DNA of 64,000 nucleotides, taken from Ilex aquifolium. Taxonomy: Eukaryota; Streptophyta; Magnoliopsida; Aquifoliales; Aquifoliaceae. The translations under genes and the position numbers were made by a program. Shown here in pieces: positions 44,879 to 59,159 of this stretch. The notes beneath the pieces were generated by a model. That model was not told the origin of the DNA, did no database searches, and was given only the letters and a program-made list of their open reading frames with translations. The stretch covers positions 8,006,244 through 8,070,243 of the forward strand of contig OX637393.1 of the NCBI GenBank assembly GCA_951799425.1. Reading direction: 5' to 3'. The first letter of the stretch is position 1. Each line of letters begins with the position of its first letter.

Positions 44879-45826
44879 GGTGGTGTTTGATAAAATTGAA
44901 AGCTGAAGTCTGAAAACTGAAAGCTGAAAACTGAAGTCTGAAAGCTGAATGCTGAATTTGTGGACTGTTGGGTATCCACTGAAATTTAAGTACTGAATTG
45001 AATTAAACTGTTTGATAACTACACAAAGCTGACGTCTGAAAATAAATTAATTTTCAGTTTTACCCTTCCACTCTTTAATTTGAAAATATTTATAAAATAT
45101 GTCATAACATAAATCATAATCACTATTATTATATTTTAGTCTATATTTAACAAATATTTGATCAAAATAAATAAATAAATAGGATTTGAATAACACAATA
45201 AGTGAATAATAACAAATTGAATAACACAATAAGTGAACAATAACATCTGATAAAAAATAATAATAAGTAATAACTAATCAAATAATATTGAAAAAATACA
45301 ATAAATTAGATTTCATTAACAATATGAGTGTGCGCCGTGAATGTATATGTGTGTGTGTGTGTGCAGTCCCATGTGTGTAACTATGTGTGTGTGCAGTGCA
45401 TATGTCTATGTGCAACTGTGTCTGTGCAGTGTGTGCATTTGTGTGTGTAGTTGTGTGTGTGTAATTATAATTTTGTATGTATTTTTTTGTTGTAGAAAAC
45501 AAGGGAAAGAAAAAAAAAAAAAAAAAGATCGACAAGGAAAATAGATAGGTTATGAGTTTTGGAGAGAAGACTAATTAGAGTTTTAATAGGATTGTAAAAT
45601 ATTTCAGGATATAATTGTCATATTATAAATATTATTAAAGATGGTTTTGCTGAGCGTTTTCAGCTTTCAGAATTAAGTAAAGGGTCTCCTACTTAATGTT
45701 GTAGCCTATTTTTAAGGAACACTTAACGTGTTAAGAGAGTTTAAATTTTGGTTATCAAACGGGCTTAATTAATAAGTGCTGAATACATTCATTTTAAGTG
45801 CTGAATTTGGGTTAACAAACACACCC
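44879..45826. mobile_element. MITE-like element with GGTG(G)TGTTTG ends
   Basis: The ends read GGTGGTGTTTGATAAA and TTAACAAACACACCC (inverted). TTA lies on both sides (44876-44878 and 45827-45829). Subterminal tandem CTGAAGTCTGAAA/CTGAAAACTGAAA phrases are present (44898-44960). The middle carries a TG-rich microsatellite (45349-45480). No coding region. Confidence 0.55.
45349..45480. repeat. TG-rich microsatellite
   Basis: Alternating TG runs are broken by CAGT and ATG words. Small open frames rich in Cys and Val arise from composition only. Confidence 0.7.
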
Positions 45827-45829
45827 TTA

Positions 45830-48800
45830 GTTTAAAACTGAAAGTGAAAATAACTGAAGTAATAAAAATAAAAATAAAAATAAAAGATAATATATCGTTT
45901 TTTGAATACATTTGGTCAGAATGAAATTTTTTATAGAAAAGTATTTGAACAGAAGTTATCCTTTTATGAACAAAGCAACGTATGACTTTTTTTTTTAAAA
46001 ACAAAATCAAATACTTAGATGTTACCATCAACTCAAAAAGTGTACCAAATGGAGGGTGGCCCGTCAAAAATTTCATGCTTTTTCTTGTAAATCAAATGAC
46101 AAAAAAATACATATACCAGGTAGTGGAGTGACAGTTTCTGGGAGAGTTTCATCAGCTAAATAGGCAACATAAATACCATAATACTTTTATGGTTATTTTT
46201 ATTGTATTTATGAGTGTTTTTATCAATATTGTTGTAATTATTTTTATCATTTTTTTTTGGGTACAAAATAATTACTACTTTTATAAGTAATTTATTATTT
46301 TTGTAGATATTTTTATTACTATTTTGATAATTATTTTTATCTTTTTTTATATTATAATTTATAACATTTATAAAAATATTAATAACAATCCACAGAAGTA
46401 ATAAATATTAGTAGGGCATGATATACATTTTTTTTTAGGTACCATATACAATTCCTATACTTTTTCGAGGAACATCAGAGGAGCCATGCCCGTGGAAGGA
46501 GAGAGCTGGTCACGAATCTCTGAAAATTATAATTTTTTACTGTCATTGTAATTTTTTTATTGACGTTATAATTTTATTCATTAATATTGTAAAATTTTCA
46601 CTACTGTTATAATTTTACCCTCAATTAGTATGTACAATTTTAAAAAGCAACCGATGACTTCGGTTGCCTTACCTTAACCTTTACACGTGTTAATTTCTAC
46701 AGCCTTCTATAGTCGTTCTTGCAGCCTTATGTAGTCATAAGCTTTTCGGTACCATAGCTATTTCTCATACAACTATATTAATCCAATGGATTGAAAAGGC
46801 CAATCAATACAAAACTTACTTTTATATCATCTGATACCTAAGGCATACTACTTAAAAATCAATTACAAAAAATCTACAATTCACTTTTAATCTTTTATGT
46901 ACCAAAACAAATGTCCAGAGAACATTGCTCCTCGTGAATAAGATGAATCAATTTCAAGCAACTTGAAGATTTTAAATATAAAAACTTAGCTGGAAACACA
47001 CTAAGAAGCTGTAAATTTATTAATTATTAACTAAATATAATCAAAATACAATCAAAATACATATCATTCTTTGAATGAGTGTTGAATGATTGGGTCCCAG
47101 TGAAAAATTTGATAAGACCCACTCATCTAAGAGATAATATGTATTTAGATTTTAATTTTTTAAATTTCATCTAAATTATGTAGAACTACTCTTCATTTAA
47201 CATCATAAGCAGAGTATTAAATGAACGGAGCAGTTCCCAACGAAAGAGAATGCACAAGAAAGATAAAAGTGAAATAGATTCCAGCATAGTAAACCTGAAT
47301 TATTTATCAAAATACAGCTAATTTATAACAAATTTAACGATGTTTAATATTTTTGAACTTATTTATTAAATTATAATAATTTTTAAAAATAAAATCAATA
47401 TCTCCGTTCTTAAAATAAGAACATGATCAACAACCCTACTTTCAAAATATTTTAATCATATTTTTTTAAAGATGTTATAAATATTTTTTAATTATAAATG
47501 GGGTTGTTGGCTCATTTTTTATTAGGGTTATTGACTTTACTTTTAAAAAATATCATAATTTAATAAATAAATTTAAAAATACCATAACTTGACAATTTTA
47601 TTTATAAACTATTGTATTTTGGTACTTAACTCTAGTAAACCTAGCCTGGCTAATTCCAAGTTGTATATCATAGCAGTTCCCAACGAACAATTCAAAGAGA
47701 AGTGCATTGTTTTTTAAACTCTATATCAAAAATGACAGGCAATAAAAATGCCTTTTAAACTCTATTTCAAATCACAGTAAAATATTTTAGTTAAGTACCA
47801 TGTAGAATACCCTCTATTCCTTTATGACTAATTTAATTTGAATTTAAATCTTTGAGCCTCGCAGTTGTTGGATCTACTTTTATTTTTTCTCTTTCCTTCC
47901 ATAATTTTAAATTTAAAAAAAAAAAAAAAAAAGAGAAAAGAAGAAAAGCGGGATTAATTATAGATATCTAATTGTATCTCTAATAGCCTTTATTCTTATC
48001 CCTTCTTATGTCAATAACTAGTGTGAAAAAACAAAGGAACGTCAACGTATCTGGAAAAAATGATTAATATCTATCAAACAGACTTTGCTAAAGACCAAAA
48101 TTACAGAGTAATATTATCGGTGTCATGGAGATATATGATGTCGCATTGAAAATCCTATTTTTATTGTAATACATGATATAATACATAGATAATCAAATGT
48201 ATATGTAGTTAAGAACCACTTATTGTTGTATATGAAATCCCTAATTCAAATTGAAATGTACAATGATCTGGTAAATAAGATTTTTCTCTTTTAAAAAAAA
48301 TGTATTCTTTTTCCCCAGCATTCTCATAAAATACTTATTTTTCAATGGATTTTGTTATGGATTTCATATGTTTAGAAGTTTTTTATTTTTACTATTATTA
48401 TATGCTTTATGTTAGCAATAACAAGGATTAATTTAGATTAATTCAAATTGGTCATACATAATCTTTTATTTTATGATACTGTATAGTATATGCATATAAG
48501 ATGTAGGGATTGCTAGAACTGTCGATACTTTTGTTGTTGGAAATCTAGGAATTTGACTCTCTCAAGAACCTCTTCCATATGATCACTGCTATTAATTAAG
48601 AAGATTGTTATCACCTCGTTGATTGGCCATCATACCATATTAGTGAAGACTCTAATACCAATTGATGCAATGGTAATGAAGGGACACAAAAGAGAGACAT
48701 TATGTTAATCATAAAATTTCAACACACAAACAATAGTAATTCTGATCTATAATTTAAATTGAGTTTTAGTTTTTCATAAAGTAGTGATTTATTTTTGGTA

Positions 48801-50267
48801 TGAATAATAACTTGAAAATTTTATTTATGGATTGTATATTTATACTTTTTATTTGCGTGAAAGTGGTGATGGTGATTAGATTGGTTTTGAATTTTTTTAT
48901 TTTTTGGGTGCAATTGGTGATGTTCTTTTTTTATTGGTCACTTATTTTTTTTAATTGGTAATTAGCTTTATTTTTATTTTATTTTTTTTTTGGTTCAATA
49001 GGTATCACTTGATTTTTTTATTGGTGATTAGCTTGGACTTTGATTTTTTTTTTGGGTCAAATTTTACTATAAAAAATTCAACTAACTTCCAAAAGAATGT
49101 TTACAACCTGGGTTTTTTTTTTTTTTGACATTTATAAATGTTTGGGTTACATTATTCACTTGGGTACTGGTTATGGTGTTGTTCTGCTAGTGGTTACGCA
49201 ATTACATATTTCAATTGTTAAACATGCAAAACCTTGAGTAAAGAATAACTGAAAATAGCAATAAACATTTAACATATAACATTTAACAATAATAAAATTA
49301 TGTCAAAGTATCCACGACTAAACCAACACAAAAAATTAATTAAAAAGAAATATTTAATGATAATATAAAAGCTCGTGTCGCCTGAAGTCTAACAAAACTG
49401 ACGGCGTTGAATTCGAAATTTTCAATAATTTATTATTAATTTCTGAATTATTTTCTAAAACGGCAAAAATAAGGTTTTGAGGACGTGAACTATAGTTATT
49501 AGAAATGGACCGGACATCGAACCAATAGAAGACCAGATCAATGATTTTTTGATTCAATCATTGAGTCAACTGATCGGATCGATTGTATAATAAAAAATTA
49601 TAAAAATTATAAAACATAATAAATCCACAATCACATTACAAATAAAATTCACAATCCCAATCACATTTACATTTATTAAAGCATAATTCTACAAAATAGT
49701 ATATTAAATTCCTAATTAAACGTGCAAATTTTATTCAATTTGGTTTCTGTACTTTGATGGGGGGTGGTGTGGACCATTCGAGAAATTGAGTGTGTGCTGT
49801 CAGTGTGTTTGTGTGCGTGTGTGAAGTCCCAGTTGACCAAAAAAATTACGAAGACACAAAAAAGAAAAAAGACAAACCCTATTAAAAAGTTCATGCGAAA
49901 GCCAAGCAATATAAAGCCTATAAAAAGTGTGCTTTGCCCACTACAAGTTGAGTCATGGGAATTTTTTTTTTTTTTTGCTCGTCAAAAAAAGATTTTTTTA
50001 AGATGTAAAAGATAGTGTCGAAAGATCACATCAATAGATTTTCACGCATAGAATCATGAGGTCCTTGATCGTAGTCATTACTCCTCTTAGAAACAAACTT
50101 AATTAGGCTAACATAACGGTCAATTATCGAGCCCCAATGTAAAATCTAAAACTCAAACTTCAAATTTCAAGATAAATATCCTACTCAACCACCTTACTCA
50201 CATGTGTTTGTGGAGGCCCTTAAAAGGCCAGCCACTTGCAAAAGATGAGTTGGTTTGAAATAAAAGG
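45830..50267. other. AT-rich intergenic DNA without recognisable genes
   Basis: No reading frame above about 95 codons and no domain, tRNA-like or rRNA-like sequence was seen. Mononucleotide runs and short AT repeats are frequent. One motif near 49500-49570 (GGACCGGACATCGAACC... GATCGGATCGATTG) resembles wording at 360-500 and 51240-51400, likely pieces of one dispersed repeat. Confidence 0.5.
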
Positions 50268-51212
50268 GTAAATTTCACCGACTTCTCCTAAATTTAAATC
50301 ATATTCACTAACACCCCCTTTAGTTCTGAAATATTACTATATACCCATGTCAGATTTTATCTATTAACAGACCTAACAGATTATGTAATTTTACTAAATT
50401 ACCTTTATTAGAACTCTCATTTTACTTAATTATCCCTACTCAAATTAATACAAAATTAATCTATAATTTTATAAAATTGAAATAAAATTGACCTTTAATT
50501 TTGTTTGATTAATATTCAATTTCATCAAATTAGTACCAAATTAACATTAAAATTTTATCAAATTAACATTCACATTCATCAAAATAAAATTCAATTCATC
50601 CAATTAATATTCAATTTTATTAAACTAATACTAAATTAATATTCAATTCATAAAATTAATATTCAATTTTATCAAAACCACATTAAACTTCATCAAATTA
50701 ACTACCAAATTAATATTTAATTTGATCTAATTAACACCAAATTAACTATCAATTTTGTCAAATTAACATTAAATTTCATCCAATTGATACAAGTTTTTAC
50801 CAAATTAACGTGAAATTGATCTTAAGTTTATAAAATTATCATTTTATTTCAGTAAACTAATATTCAATCTCATCAATTCAAAATTTAATTTTATAAAATT
50901 AACACTAAATCGGTATTGAATTTCATCAAATTAATCTAATTATCATTTAATTTAATTTAATTAATATTTAATCTAATTAGCATTTAACTTAATGAAATTA
51001 ATATTAAAAGGATGTTTACTACTACTCTAAGCTTGTTTTATATGGCCAAGGGTAAATTAGCAATTCATAAGACAATAAACCATCACATCACACCTTTTTT
51101 GCTTGTCAGTAACAGCATTAGATGACAAGGGTAGTTTGTGAAACGTGTATATAAACTACAGGGGTGTGCAATGAAATTTTAAAAATTAGAGGAGGTGCCA
51201 CTAAAATTTATA
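50268..51212. mobile_element. AT-rich element with inverted ends (fuller copy of 1-334)
   Basis: The left end GTAAATTTCACCGACTTCTCC and right end GGAGGTGCCACTAAAATTTA are imperfect inverted repeats. The interior 50440-51000 is a degenerate array of about 20-25-bp units (CAAATTAATATTCAATTTTAT). No coding region; the superfamily was not determined. Confidence 0.45.
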
Positions 51213-52177
51213 CAAAAAAAAATTGCTGCAAATAAATTAAAAATTTTGAATGAACCGGATTCATAAAACTATCCAGTTCACAGCTGAATTCAATAAAAAT
51301 TGTCTAGTTTGAAAGGTTTTTAACGGTTCTTTTGCATATCCGGTCCAATGATTGAATCAGACCAGTGTAGGGCTCGATTCACTGGTTAGATTGGTTAGTC
51401 TGGTCCGAATAACACTTGCTTAAACGATGAAATTCGATCCAAAACTAATGGAGCTCATGGCGAAATGATGAGTCTTAATTGTTGGTTCGATCCAGTTCTA
51501 ACACCATTGGTTCTATTGAGTTTTGAGTCTGACCCATTTTATCTCTACTATTACTCTTTCATCTTTCGTTGTACTTTGAAGTCGCGATGGCCATCCTGCT
51601 CCAAGTAAGCTACTGTAAGCTGGTCTACATCAGTGACTCTGGTTGATACTTGGGGAGACGAGAAAAACGTGGTGGGTAGGCTTCCCTTAGTACTACTAGG
51701 CCTATCATCAAATTGGATATGAATTTGATTAGACTATATCTAAATCTGAATACGATTGAATATAAATTTGATTAGACTATAACTAAATCCGAATACAATT
51801 ATAATTTCCTTATAGTACATTTTTATGTTAAGTTCTTACGTGGATTTATACCGGTTAGCTTACTAAAAGTTTTTATGGTTGCAAATAATTTGAATGTTGT
51901 GAAATTCTATAATAAAAACATCCATTTATTGATCAGTGTAAGAGAAATAAATGATAAATAATCTTATTTTTTTTAAATAGCCGATTTTCTGACATACTGT
52001 CTTTTCCATACCTAACTTCTTGCTTCAAAATTTTATTTGTGTTTAAATTCAGAGATAAAAAAAACTGCAAAAAAGAAAGAGGTCCTCGTATGGATACTAA
52101 TGTTGACAAGTCAGGTTGGAGAAGTAGATCAAACCGATGAAGTATAGTGGTGGTAACTTTAGTATCCATACAAGGAC

Positions 52178-55100
52178 CAGGGGCGGCCCAACAAATCCGA
52201 ACGCTCTAGGCGAGAATATGAAGGTGAGCTCTATTAATAGGCAATAATTATTAAAATATATTCATTTAAAAGTTATTTTTCTAGCTTTTTGAGATGCAAA
52301 AATATTGATTAAATTTTTATATTCAAGTTTTGTTAATATATCTTTTTTAATAGATAATATAGTTAATCCATTTAATCTTTCATGTGACATAGTTTATTGG
52401 AGATAAGATTTTATTAATTTAAATTTTGAAAAATTTGTCTTCGCCGATGCAACTGTTTCTGGTATTGTTAACAATATTCTAAAAGTTATACGTGCATTTG
52501 GAAAAGAATCTAATCGTTTTATATAAGTTATGGTTTCAGCTGGAGTGTTAATTTCAGATTGTAGGACTTTTCTTAATACAGTCAATTCTTGAAATAAATC
52601 TAAACCATCAATATCAGAAAATAAGTCATGCTTCAAAAAAATTTCAAGGTTAAGACAATAACTTTTCAAACTATCATCATCTAAGGATTTTAATTTTTTA
52701 TAACAAAATAAAAAACCAAAAATATTTTCATATATTTTGAATTGTTCAAATCTACTCTTGATCGAAGAAATAGCTAGATCAACTATAAATAAAAAATACT
52801 CAATTCTAAAAGATTCTTCAACTAATAGTGTTACTGCATTCTCAATTGTATCACCAAATTCTTTTTTCCTAAAAATTTTACGTTTTTCACGAAATATTGG
52901 TTCTATTTCCATTTCAAGTCCAATCTATTTTGATGAAATCAGAGCAAAGTAAAATTCATTTTCTCTATATGATTCCAAAAAAGAAATAAGTCATTTTAAT
53001 TGATCAATAGCAACATCAATATGCATGTCTTTGGATTGAAAATTTTTACTAACTGTGTTAACATCAAATAATATATCATACCAAATATTCATACCCAATA
53101 AAAATTCAAAATTTTCAATCTTATATGTAGCTAAGCATGTGGCTTCACTCCTTCTTTTAAGATCTTCACTAATTTTTGCTAATTGAATTAAAACATCTCG
53201 TATTTTTTGAGTCTGATACTTGATTGATTTAACGCTTTCGATACGACATTCCCATCACGTTTGAGATAATGATTTAAGAGTTAACATAGATATATTATCT
53301 TGTAAAATTTTCCATCGTTTTGTTGAAGAAGAACATAATGAGTATATACGTTGTAATATTCCAAAAAAAGATATGGCTTTAGGACAAGAGTTAGTTATAT
53401 CACAAAGTACGAGATTAAGATTATGACATCCAGATGGTGTGTAAAACGCTCTTGGATTTATATCAAGTAGTCTTTTTTGTACACCTTGGTGTTTTCTTTC
53501 ATATTAGATCTATTATCATATCATTGTCTTCTTACATCATTTACATCAAGTCCAAGTTTTTTAATTACATTTATAAGTTCATCAAAAAGGCATTTCCCAG
53601 AGTTATCATCTACATCCAAAAATTCTAAAAAATATTCTTCTATTTTTATTGGACTTGTTGAAATATCTACACATTACAGTATAAGAGTCATTTGTTCTTA
53701 ATGACTTGCATCAGGAGTACAATCAAGTATTACTGAAAAATATTTTGCTTCTTTAATCTTATTAATGATTACACTTTTAATTTCATAAGCTAACATTTGT
53801 ATTAATTCATTTTGTATCTTATGTCCGAGATAATGATTATGAATTTCACCATTTTTAATTCGTCGAACATGTTCTTGCATTATTGGATCAAATTCCGCAA
53901 TCATTTCAACTAAACTTAAAAAGTTTCCATTGTTATCTTGATATATTTTCTCATTCTTTCCACGAAATGCCAAATTATTTTTAGCAAGATTTTTTACTAT
54001 AGCTAAAATTCTTACAAGTACTTTTTTCCCAATAATCTTTTTCTTTGTTAATTTGTTCTTGAATATTTTCATCAATAGTTTTATTTTTTGACAATCTTAT
54101 TTCTAATTCAACCCATAAATTCATGTTAGTGATATGCTCATTAGTTGTTTCATGAGTTTTGAGCTTATAACTAAGATTTTTCCACTCTTTAGTTCCTTCA
54201 TTAACTAATTGACTTGTGTTAGGTTTTGAATTGAATAACTTACAACAAAAAAAATATACTCTATCTAAATCTTTTGAATATATTTACCATTTTCTATCAT
54301 GTTTTTCTTCGTTTGACAATTTTCGAGTGTAATATGCAATAGAAAAATGTCTATTATTTTCATCATTAGGAAAGTCTAAATCATTTTCCCTAATAGGACA
54401 TCTTTCAACTAATAAGTCTCTTAATTTTGTGTCAATATTAATTTGTCCATTGTCCTGGATCATAGATATTTATTAGAACAAAATCTAATAATTCACTAAC
54501 ATGTGCACATTCTTTATCACTTTCTACTTCACAAACAAGTTCACATTCTTTACCAATTTCATTTTCTTTTAGATCTTTTAGGCATTTCGTTGATTTTGCT
54601 ATATTATCTAATACTTCAACCGTTGAATCATCATTTGAATTTTTTTGTTGTAGTTGGTTTATCACTAATAACAAATTTATCGAGTGCTCTTTTTTTAGAT
54701 TCAATAAATTCATCTTGTTTTCTCTTCTTTTTAAGTTTTTCACATTCAGAATCATATCTTCGAGTAGACATACTAATTATATAACTTGTAGTTACAACAA
54801 TGAAATATTATAACACAAAATTTATAAAAATTAAATTAAACTAAAATAAAAGTTAAAGAACAACACAACCTGGTACTGTGAGAGAGCAAAACAGTTGGCT
54901 TTGTCACAAGTCTCACAACATCAAAATTCAAGGGCAGCAATCAACTATCAAGATTCAAGCATTTAAGTTTCTCTCAAAAAAAGAGACATTCTAAATCAAC
55001 AATAATATCAAAAATATTAAAACAAAATATTAAAAATTCTAAGCACACTAAACTTCCAAAAAATTCTAAAAAATTTCTAATAAAAAATGAGAGAACAATT

Positions 55101-55633
55101 GAACAAGCCAGTTTATTATAGTAGATTGCGCCCAAAAAAATCTGACCCTTGAATCTTGATCACTATCATTTAATTGATGGTTTGTTGAACTACAAGAGAT
55201 TATAGAATAGAAAGCTTTGGTGTTCTTTCTTTGTTCAGATTCAAACTTCACAGAGAGAGAGAGAGAGAGACATGAGGGAGTGGCGTTAAACATAACTATG
55301 GTTTGTGAGTGAGTGAATCCCGTAATTTGTGCGAGAGAGGCGGGGTGATGTAGAGAGATTTGCTTAATTCCTTCACAGACGAGAGAGAGAGAGAGATTAT
55401 CCTTCCTTTTTGTAGAAGTCTAATAGTCTGCTACGGCTGGCAAGTGGAGCAATTTTCTAGGTAAGTTGTTGAAGTGTTAATAGACCTATCAATAAAATTT
55501 GGGCCCTCTCAAACCAGTCTATCTAAAATATATATACCCATAACTAAAACTCTTAACAGGGAGCCCCAAATTTTTGCAAAAATTGGGGGCCCTAGGTGGC
55601 CAACTAAGTGGCCTAGGCCTAGGGCCGGCCCTG
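52178..55633 (-). mobile_element. hAT transposon with transposase gene, nearly complete
   Basis: The ends are CAGGGGCGGCCC and GGGCCGGCCCTG, 12-bp inverted repeats with one mismatch. ACAAGGAC (52170-52177) and ACGAGGAC (55634-55641) form the 8-bp target duplication with one difference. The left duplicate reads ATACGAGGAACTATTT at the same site without insertion, an empty site. The transposase frame lies on the - strand and is decayed. Confidence 0.9.
52262..54771 (-). pseudogene. hAT transposase (TTF-type zinc finger, DUF4371, C-terminal dimerisation), disrupted
   Basis: The start MSTRRYDSECEKLKKKRK is at 54771. A TTF-type zinc finger region follows (VYFFCCKLFN near 54250). The DUF4371-type core has the catalytic motif [11 protein letters not shown] (53700-53735) and the C-terminus shows the hAT dimerisation region (FRILLTIPETVASAKTNFSK, about 52410-52470, then MSHERLNGL). 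A frameshift in an A run near 54650, stops near 54440, 54288 and 52392, and further shifts near 54030 and 52920 break the frame. About 835 codons originally, normal for this group. Similar proteins are often annotated as zinc finger MYM-type protein 1-like. Confidence 0.85.
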
Positions 55634-55821
55634 ACGAGGACTATTTGAATACTAGGAGTAACTCGTGTCTGAAGGTATGGTGTCATGTGAATGATTTTGA
55701 GAGAGATGTTAGTGGCCGTTGGATAAGTCTATTTGAGACCGTCGAATAAGCTTATTGAAGTCTATCCTGTTTTATATTATAAATTTGAGAAATTTAGCAT
55801 TATTTAGAACTTGCTCCCATC

Positions 55822-56940
55822 CAGGGATGGAGTCATATATTTTTTTTAGTGGGAGCAACTTAAACTATATTAATATTAAAATTTTAAATAATCATAAAAA
55901 TATAATTTCATTAATAGAACATCAATTAACTACGCAACTCATATACATGAGCGATATAAAAAGAGTTAACAAAAAAAAAACTCACTATACATTTATCTAT
56001 AAGACCTAACAAAAAAATTTTGAATCGAAAAATTGGGTTCAATCATATATTGAATTTTAAGAAATTTTTTCATAATTAATTCAAAAATTAATTTATTCAG
56101 TCACAAACTAAATATTCATCATTGAATTTTAATAAACAATCGAAATTAACTTATACTATGACTATTCTATTAAATTAAACCTAGGTATAGGAACTACTTA
56201 ATTTATCACTATAAAATTATTCAAACAATCAAATCAAAAATTTAGTCTAACTATAATGGAGGACTACAAGCTCCAATTTTAATTCAACAAATAAAAATAA
56301 AACAAATGAGAGGATTACAAGTACCAATTCTAATTTAACATATAAAAAATAAAATACTAGATAGGACTATAAGCCCAAATATCAATTAAATATATAAAAA
56401 ACTAAAACCGTAGAAGAGGACTATAATCCCCAATTTTATTTCAACATAAAAAAATAAATACAAGATTACAAACCCCAATTTCAATTCAATACATAAAAAA
56501 TAAAACACAAGAGGATTTTAAGTCCCAATTTCATATTTTCAATTCAACATGTAATAAATAAAATACAATAGAGGACTACAAGCCCTAATTTCAATTCAAC
56601 ATGTAAAAAATAAACCATAAGAGAGGATTAGAAACCCAAATTTTCAATTCTAACATATAAACATAAAATAAAAGAGAGGACTACAAGCCACAAATTTAGT
56701 CCTGCGTATAAACATATAAAAGAGGAGGGGGCTAACATAACTACCCTTAAATCTTTTTTACATTTACAAGTGAGACCAGTATATTTGTCAAAATAACATA
56801 ACTATCCTTAAACCTTTTAAAAAAATTTCAAAGGGGGCAAAATCTCTAATAAATTCTAAAATTTTTAAAATTATATTTACTCCCCCAAATTTTTTAAAAT
56901 TGCAGTGGGGGCAACTGCCCTCACTGTGGATCTGCCACTG
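55822..56940. mobile_element. Non-autonomous hAT-like element, right-duplicate copy of 1271-2478
   Basis: The ends are CAGGGATGGAGTCA and GGATCTGCCACTG, flanked by CTCCCATC (55814-55821) and CTCCCATT (56941-56948). It carries the same ~50-60-bp tandem repeat (56260-56725) as the left copy and is about 90 bp shorter. Confidence 0.78.
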
Positions 56941-58207
56941 CTCCCATTGAAAAGTTTTTAAAAAAAAATTATTGCAAGTTTGGTTGTTTTAAAAATAATT
57001 GAGATTCTATTATAGACTTAACAATTAGACGTAAACTTCTCATACAACTCTTCCTTTAATCTCTAATTTTCTCTCTTCTTTTTGCAACTATAGGTGGCAT
57101 TCAAGTCATGTGGTGGAACTTCGAGTTCGTATCAAATATTAATCAATCTTAAAGTAACTCGTGTAATTAAACATGTTAGGTGTATTAATATTAATCTGAC
57201 TTATTTATTTATTTTGCCGTGCAGTAGAAGCATTTTTTTCCCCAACCAAACCTACCATCTGATAGATTCTTAAACCTTTTGTTTTCAATGTTCTCTCTGT
57301 TATGAAAACTCAGCCTCACCTGTAATTGTCCTCACCTTGTTGGAAAAGTTATTACTGACTTGTAGCCACACAAGGACCGAAGGTAGGTGATTGGCCCATG
57401 GAGTCAATGGTGGGAGTTGTCTACTGTACTAAAAAAATATATATTTCGATATTATATTAATATTTATTATATTTATAAATATTTTTATCACTGTTGTGAG
57501 TATTTACATCACTGTTGTAGTATTGAAAAAAATGGTAAAAATAATTATCACAATTAATCTGATTTTATTTACCTCTGCTCCCACTCTTACTTTCACTCCC
57601 GCTCTCGTTCTCGTTATATTAGGGCATGTTTGTTAGAAGGATAATTGTGGTATAAGAATGTGGGATTAGGAAAAATAGTATGTGGGGCTCAGTAATACTT
57701 TGTTTATTTGCTTTTTTTTTTCTACGTATGGTACTATTTTTCGAATCGCAATACCGACCCCCTAACTATAGTTCACCGAAACTCATGTACATGAGTTTAT
57801 ATAATAATACAACCTAGGAGGTGGTATTATTTTTGGAAAATACTACATAATTTAAATGAAACTAAAAAATTAAAACTCAAATGTATACCATCCCTTAGAT
57901 GAGTGGGTCCCACTGAAAAAATTGATAGAACCTATTCATCTAAGTGATGATATACATTTGAGTTGCAATTTTTTAGATTTCATTTGAGTTTTGTAGCATT
58001 GCTCATTATTTTTCGGGTTTTGGCCACCAACGGTATTAAGGAGATTAATAACTGAATTACCTTCGCCCTTTAATATTAGAATGGGATTGAAAAACTTTCT
58101 GGAAATGTATGAACAATTTTTTTAAAATGTTAGATGGAAAACCCGGTATTTTTTTAAAAAAAAAATCTGATTTTGAATTTTTTTATTGTATTATATTTAA
58201 ATGTATA

Positions 58208-58740
58208 GGGCTCGTTTGGTTGCCGTATTAGAAATGGATGGATTAGATAAAATAATCCGGCCTAATACAATACAGAAGGACAAAAGACAAGACTAAATAG
58301 GGTATTAGAATAATACGTAATTTTATCTAGTGTTTGATAATACACAACATAAACGTTGGATAGTAATTATTTAATCCAATCGGTTGTTTGGTTAAGGAAT
58401 TGTTTTATCGTATTAATATTGAATTACCAAAGATACCCTCAATCAGTGTTTGTTACATTGATGACAATTTGATTTTATCAGTTGGAGACTTATGATGGTA
58501 AATGTGTAAAATAATACGTTTGAGTTGAATTATAATACCACCTCTTTTGGTGGTATTAAAATACCTCCATAATACAGGACTAACGTATAAAAAATATACG
58601 ATAAGTATACGATTAGTATACGTTTTTGAAATTAATACATTATCAAATTTGCTAACTAAACAAAGTATTAGGTCCGATTAAATAAAAAATAGTGCAATTC
58701 AATATTTAATCCCCTCATAATACGTCTACCAAACGAGCCC
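58208..58740. mobile_element. MITE with GGGCTCGTTTGGT ends, right copy only
   Basis: The ends GGGCTCGTTTGGTTGCCG and (right end reversed) GGGCTCGTTTGGTAGACG match over about 20 of 23 bases including GTATTA. ATA lies on both sides (58205-58207 and 58741-58743). The interior is non-coding and rich in TAATAC. A PIF/Harbinger-like MITE is the best guess. Confidence 0.7.
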
Positions 58741-59159
58741 ATAGTGTCACCAAATTTTTTTTTTTTAATTTTTGTTATACAAGATGTGATCAAATAGATA
58801 GTTATTTGTGAGATTCACCATAATACCTATTGAACTAACTAACATGAAAGAGAATTAAAATATTTTTTATTATCTGTACCAATTTTCATAAATATTAAAA
58901 AATATAAAGAATACATTTCTCAATTCTATGAATAGCAATCCTCAAAAATCAAAACAAACACACCTACTCATTTTTGTGGTGGTGTTTGTAAAGTTGCTTG
59001 TGTGTGACGTGTTAACAAATAATTGGCCTACCGCGTCCGTGAAAATGTTAAATTTCGGCTGATTAAACTACAAACACTGGACCCCACCAGTTGGTACAGT
59101 TTTCTCAACTCTTTAAATGTTTCACCTAAACATTAATGAGATACCATCATAGACAAGGG

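Noticed and set aside
35738..50267. Remaining exons 4-18 of OSC copy 2
   Set aside because: Read on both strands for the conserved words of exons 4, 6, 10 and 15; none was found, so the gene is truncated rather than split by the LINE.
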